Shown one piece after another: positions 42,809 through 45,264 of a stretch of 45,264 nt of DNA. Position numbers and translations under genes: made by a program. The stretch's first letter is position 1; each line of letters starts with the position of its first letter. The stretch comes from Desulfacinum infernum DSM 9756 (GTDB lineage: Bacteria; Desulfobacterota; Syntrophobacteria; Syntrophobacterales; DSM-9756). The DNA lies in contig NZ_FQVB01000034.1 of NCBI RefSeq assembly GCF_900129305.1, positions 1-45,264 of the forward strand, written 5' to 3'. The notes below the pieces were generated by a model, which had not been told where the DNA came from, did no database searches, and saw only the letters and a program-made list of their open reading frames with translations.

Positions 42809-44202
42809 TTAGCGCATAAAAGGAAACAATAATGACAGATGTAACACTACCGGCAGTTGTTGACAGCACATTGCCTGTACTTGATGAATTAACATCAAGC
42901 CTTGGCGTTCCAAGAGATATTCTGGCGTCGACTGACGAGATCCAGACTGCTTGGGAAAATTTGCCAGGCGTTATGAGAAAGATTCCGCCTGCTTTGCGAA
43001 CCGAAAGCCTTGCAAGGATGTGTGTCGCTGTCGCCTCTGGTCTTTTTGATAGTGCCATAAACTATATATGGAACGCTTCAATTATCGAATTACGAGAAAA
43101 GGTCAGAAAGTTTGGCCTAAATGTTGTTGAACAAATTACAGGAAAGTCCAATTTTGACGAGCAGGCTTTGCTTGACTTGAAAGATGCTGAATTACTTAGT
43201 TTGTGTCTCAAATTAAATCTTATAACGGAAGATGGATTTTTCTTCTTAGACCAATGTAGAGATATCAGAAATAATTTCTCAGCTGCCCATCCAACAGTTG
43301 GAAAAATTGACGATCATGAATTTATAGCTTTTGCTAATCGGTGTGCCAAATATGCTCTGGGGGACGAGCATAGCCATGTAGGTGTAGATATTCAAGCTTT
43401 CATGGATGCAGTGAAAGGATCAAAGTTTTCCAATGAGCAAAAACAACAGTGGGTACAGCGTATAAGTCAAACCCATGAAGCTCAGCAATATTTATTGTTT
43501 GGCTCATTGCATGGTATTTATTGCGATCCTTCCAGTAATGAAGAGGCGAGAGTAAATGCCTTAATGATTTCTGCTGAGTTTGCACCGCATTTCACCCCCA
43601 AGGCAAAGTCTGATCTTATAAATAGACATCATGAATACATAGCTAAAGGGGATGAAAAAAGGCATAAGGCATCCCAGCAATTTTTTGAAAAACTAGGGAT
43701 GCTGTCGTTGTTAGGTGAGCACGAGATGCACTCTATGATTTCTGCTGCATGTCAGCGCATGTTGAGTGTTCACCAAGCATTTGATAATTTTTATAATGAA
43801 CCGCCTTTTGCAGAGAGATTACTGCAACTTTCATCGCAGGGTGAAGTTCCAGATACTGTTAAAGACGAATTTGTAAATACGGTGGTCACATGTGCCGTAG
43901 GGAACCCGTATGGAGTGTCCAATGCGGCTATGCCGTATTATCTTAAGATGATACAAAGTTTTTCGCCCCGTGAGGTTGAAATAATGCTTAACTTGCCAAA
44001 GAAAAAAAATATTGTTGGAGAACGCATAAAAAGGCATCAAAGGTGTAAGAGCCAGTTTAAAGAAATTGTGAGGATGGTTGATCCGAGTTCTGTACCGACA
44101 TCAGTGGCTACTACCTACAACTATTGGATACAGCAGCGCTAACAAGGCGCTGCACTGGACGCCAATTCCGCTGCGCTCCATTGGCGCCAGTGAGCTTTGT
44201 CG
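42809..44202 (+). mobile_element. Integron gene cassette 1
   Basis: The left junction is G|TTAGCGC at 42808/42809 and the right junction is G|TTAGGC at 44202/44203. The R'' box of the cassette's attC, GCGCTAAC (44136-44143), is the exact complement of GTTAGCGC at the left junction, as must hold for a circularised cassette. The content is one ORF plus attC, at clearly lower GC than the chromosome. Confidence 0.82.
42832..44142 (+). CDS. Cassette-encoded protein with a HEPN-like Rx6H motif (436 aa)
   Basis: ATG 42832 has AAAGGA seven bases upstream and only 23 bases from the cassette edge; the stop codon is part of attC. The first 175 residues are helical: SLARMCVAVASGLFDSAINY, then LLSLCLKLNLITEDGFFFLD, then QCRDIRNNFSAAHPTVGKID. 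The RN-x5-H pattern (R146 to H153) on a helix matches the catalytic motif of HEPN-fold RNases, many of which act in toxin-antitoxin or phage-defence systems. The C-terminal 260 residues are also helical, with a basic end (KKKNIVGERIKRHQRCKSQ). Base composition is AT-rich compared with the rest of the window, a sign of recent acquisition. The defence role is inference. Confidence 0.65.
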   Translation: MTDVTLPAVVDSTLPVLDELTSSLGVPRDILASTDEIQTAWENLPGVMRKIPPALRTESLARMCVAVASGLFDSAINYIWNASIIELREKVRKFGLNVVEQITGKSNFDEQALLDLKDAELLSLCLKLNLITEDGFFFLDQCRDIRNNFSAAHPTVGKIDDHEFIAFANRCAKYALGDEHSHVGVDIQAFMDAVKGSKFSNEQKQQWVQRISQTHEAQQYLLFGSLHGIYCDPSSNEEARVNALMISAEFAPHFTPKAKSDLINRHHEYIAKGDEKRHKASQQFFEKLGMLSLLGEHEMHSMISAACQRMLSVHQAFDNFYNEPPFAERLLQLSSQGEVPDTVKDEFVNTVVTCAVGNPYGVSNAAMPYYLKMIQSFSPREVEIMLNLPKKKNIVGERIKRHQRCKSQFKEIVRMVDPSSVPTSVATTYNYWIQQR

Positions 44203-44208
44203 TTAGGC
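44136..44208 (+). repeat. attC recombination site of cassette 1
   Basis: R'' is GCGCTAAC (44136-44143) and R' is GTTAGGC (44202-44208). The arms AACAAGGCGCTGCACTGGAC and its partner GCCAGTGAGCTTTGTCGTTA pair imperfectly, with one extrahelical base in ACTGGACGCCAAT versus ATTGGCGCCAGT. The variable terminal loop is TCCGCTGCGCTCC. These are the features integron integrases recognise in folded bottom-strand attC. Confidence 0.88.
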
Positions 44209-45112
44209 AGTTACCGAATCTATTCATACCAGTAAGGAGATTTTCTGCAATGGATATTCCACAGATCTTCAACATCACCGAAAGTGCTCACCGCATCCAT
44301 AACCCGTTCACACCCGAAAAGCTCGCCACTCTCGGCGCGGCGCTGCGTTTGGAAAGGGGAACCCGAGTGCTCGACCTCGGCAGCGGTTCGGGGGAGATGC
44401 TATGCACCTGGGCACGCGATTACGGAGTCATCGGCACCGGCATCGACATGAGCCGGTTGTTCACCGATCAAGCGAAACTCCGCGCTGAAGAACTCGGTGT
44501 CGCCGACCAAGTCAAGTTCATTCATGGCGATGCTACCGGCTACGTCGCCGACGAAAAGGTAGATGTGGCAGCCTGTGTCGGCGCCACGTGGATTGGGGGA
44601 GGTGTAGACGGTGCTATCGAGCTTCTATTGCGGAGCTTGCGCACCGGCGGGATCATCCTCATCGGCGAACCTTACTGGCGGAAGTTACCACCGACCGAAG
44701 ACTTTGCCAAAGGGTGTCTTGCCGGCTCAATCTCCGACTTTCTTCTGCTTCCAGAACTTCTCGCGTCTTTCGGCAACCTCGGCTACGACGTCGTGGAGAT
44801 GGTTTTGGCAGACCAAGACAGCTGGGACAGATACGAGGCGGCCAAGTGGCTCACCATGCGCCGATGGCTTGAAGCCAATCCCGACGACGAACTGGCGAAA
44901 GAGGTTCGAGCCCAACTAACCTCGGAACCCGTGCGCTACGCCACTTATACACGTGAATATCTTGGCTGGGGTGTGTTCGCATTGATGAGGCGATGAAGAG
45001 AGGAACTATCAGATAACCCAGAAAATGACTGAAATTCCATCATGCCTAACAATCGCATCAACTCGGACTGGCAATTCCGCTGCGCTCCATTGCCAGCCGG
45101 TTATGCGGATCG
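44203..45112 (+). mobile_element. Integron gene cassette 2
   Basis: It starts at G|TTAGGC (44202/44203). The R'' box of its own attC, GCCTAAC (45044-45050), is the exact complement of that start. The right boundary is at 45112/45113 if R' is GTTCGTG, or 45100/45101 if R' is GTTATGC. One methyltransferase ORF is carried. Confidence 0.78.
44250..44996 (+). CDS. SAM-dependent methyltransferase, class I
   Basis: 248 residues. The Rossmann motif I is VLDLGSGSGEMLCTWA (about residues 40-55), followed by GIDMS, the acidic motif II, and FIHGDATGYVADEKVDVAAC; LRTGGIILIGEPYW is the motif-III strand. This is a small-molecule or ubiE-like methyltransferase fold; the substrate is unknown. AAGGAG precedes ATG 44250, which is chosen over an in-frame start at 44124 that lies inside attC of cassette 1. 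It is carried as an integron cassette, and GC is intermediate between cassette 1 and the chromosome. Confidence 0.88.
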   Translation: MDIPQIFNITESAHRIHNPFTPEKLATLGAALRLERGTRVLDLGSGSGEMLCTWARDYGVIGTGIDMSRLFTDQAKLRAEELGVADQVKFIHGDATGYVADEKVDVAACVGATWIGGGVDGAIELLLRSLRTGGIILIGEPYWRKLPPTEDFAKGCLAGSISDFLLLPELLASFGNLGYDVVEMVLADQDSWDRYEAAKWLTMRRWLEANPDDELAKEVRAQLTSEPVRYATYTREYLGWGVFALMRR

Positions 45113-45118
45113 TTCGTG
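45044..45118 (+). repeat. attC recombination site of cassette 2
   Basis: R'' is GCCTAAC (45044-45050). The core arms are CGGACTGGCAAT and ATTGCCAGCCGG with an extrahelical A, around the same TCCGCTGCGCTCC loop as the first attC. Pairing extends through GCATCAAC with GTTATGC and further to GATCGTTCG, so R' is either GTTATGC (45100-45106) or the less canonical GTTCGTG (45112-45118). Confidence 0.78.
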
Positions 45119-45264
45119 GGACGCTGCGCGTCCCACGAACGGGCGCCGCGGATTGGCATCCACGTGTTCGGGGACGCGCCATGCGCGCCCTCGAACACGC
45201 GGCTGCAGCGGACGGACGCTGCGGCGAGAAGGCTCGCCTCCGCGTCCGCCGCTGATCCGCGGCG
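45111..45264. repeat. Cluster of three hairpins, two within an outer stem, at the window end
   Basis: Hairpin 1 is a perfect 13-bp stem CGTTCGTGGGACG (45111-45123) / CGTCCCACGAACG (45129-45141) with loop CTGCG. Hairpin 2 pairs CGTGTTCG, GGG and CGCGC (45163-45179) with GCGCG, CCC and CGAACACG, with one extra base on each arm. Hairpin 3 pairs CAGCGGACGGACGC (45206-45219) with GCGTCCGCCGCTG (45241-45253) around a GCGGCGAG-type inner stem. Hairpins 2 and 3 are enclosed by CGCCGCGGAT (45144-45153) and ATCCGCGGCG (45255-45264). No ORF is convincing. It may be the start of another cassette or a palindromic element. Confidence 0.65.

Noticed and set aside
42700-42830. Full attI site with integron promoter upstream of cassette 1
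   Set aside because: Only the terminal AACAAGTTA resembles attI; no integrase, second binding site or good Pc promoter was found, so no attI is annotated.

Overview
The window is a high-GC chromosomal stretch that fits a sulfate-reducer or syntroph-type deltaproteobacterium (Desulfobacterota, Syntrophobacter-like). This is inferred from gene content (ilvBNC-psd-pssA-leuCD-asd order, FmdB zinc ribbons, AcuB-like CBS-ACT protein, trx-type arsC with a DGC protein and a CdhD-like Fe-S domain, a probable UGA-decoding selenoprotein), not from a database match. Both edges lie in repetitive or mobile DNA: the left edge is inside a group II intron and the right edge is inside a cluster of hairpins, so the window may be a complete contig broken at repeats.

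Layout. 1-277: C-terminus of an intron-encoded maturase plus ribozyme domains V and VI. 510-6010: mostly minus-strand genes (hypothetical, CBS-ACT, Cys-rich peptide, mreB, GAF/degenerate GGDEF). 6127-11841: mutL, miaA and a bacterial dynamin-like GTPase on the plus strand. 11777-14429: minus-strand operon speD-speE-fmdB-rluA with a candidate attenuator leader. 14915-18078: atypical LeuA homologue and a DacC-type carboxypeptidase. 18398-19326: minus-strand operon of a carboxymuconolactone decarboxylase-like protein, an FmdB zinc ribbon and a 45-residue membrane selenoprotein that standard gene calling misses. 19455-23344: Mrp ATPase facing an arsR-led redox/arsenate operon with no efflux pump. 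23474-27430: M16C protease and lytic transglycosylase. 27796-37557: long minus-strand biosynthetic run ilvB-ilvN-ilvC-psd-pssA-leuC-leuD-asd-rsmD-coaD. 37799-41906: FKBP, HD-domain protein, two unknowns and an ADP-ribosylglycohydrolase-like protein. 42809-45264: AT-richer integron gene cassettes with two attC sites and no integrase; the first cassette encodes a protein with a HEPN-like Rx6H motif, the second a methyltransferase.

Intergenic DNA is unusually rich in palindromes. At least eight loci look like small non-autonomous elements that share ends resembling AGGAGCCTGTCCGANAA but carry different palindromic cores. They sit immediately after stop codons (miaA, ilvC, ilvN and others).

The most interesting items are the selenoprotein with a textbook bacterial SECIS hairpin, the integrase-less cassette array with a possible HEPN defence gene, the LeuA homologue that lacks the canonical subdomain histidine motifs, the speD leader, and the mix-and-match element family.
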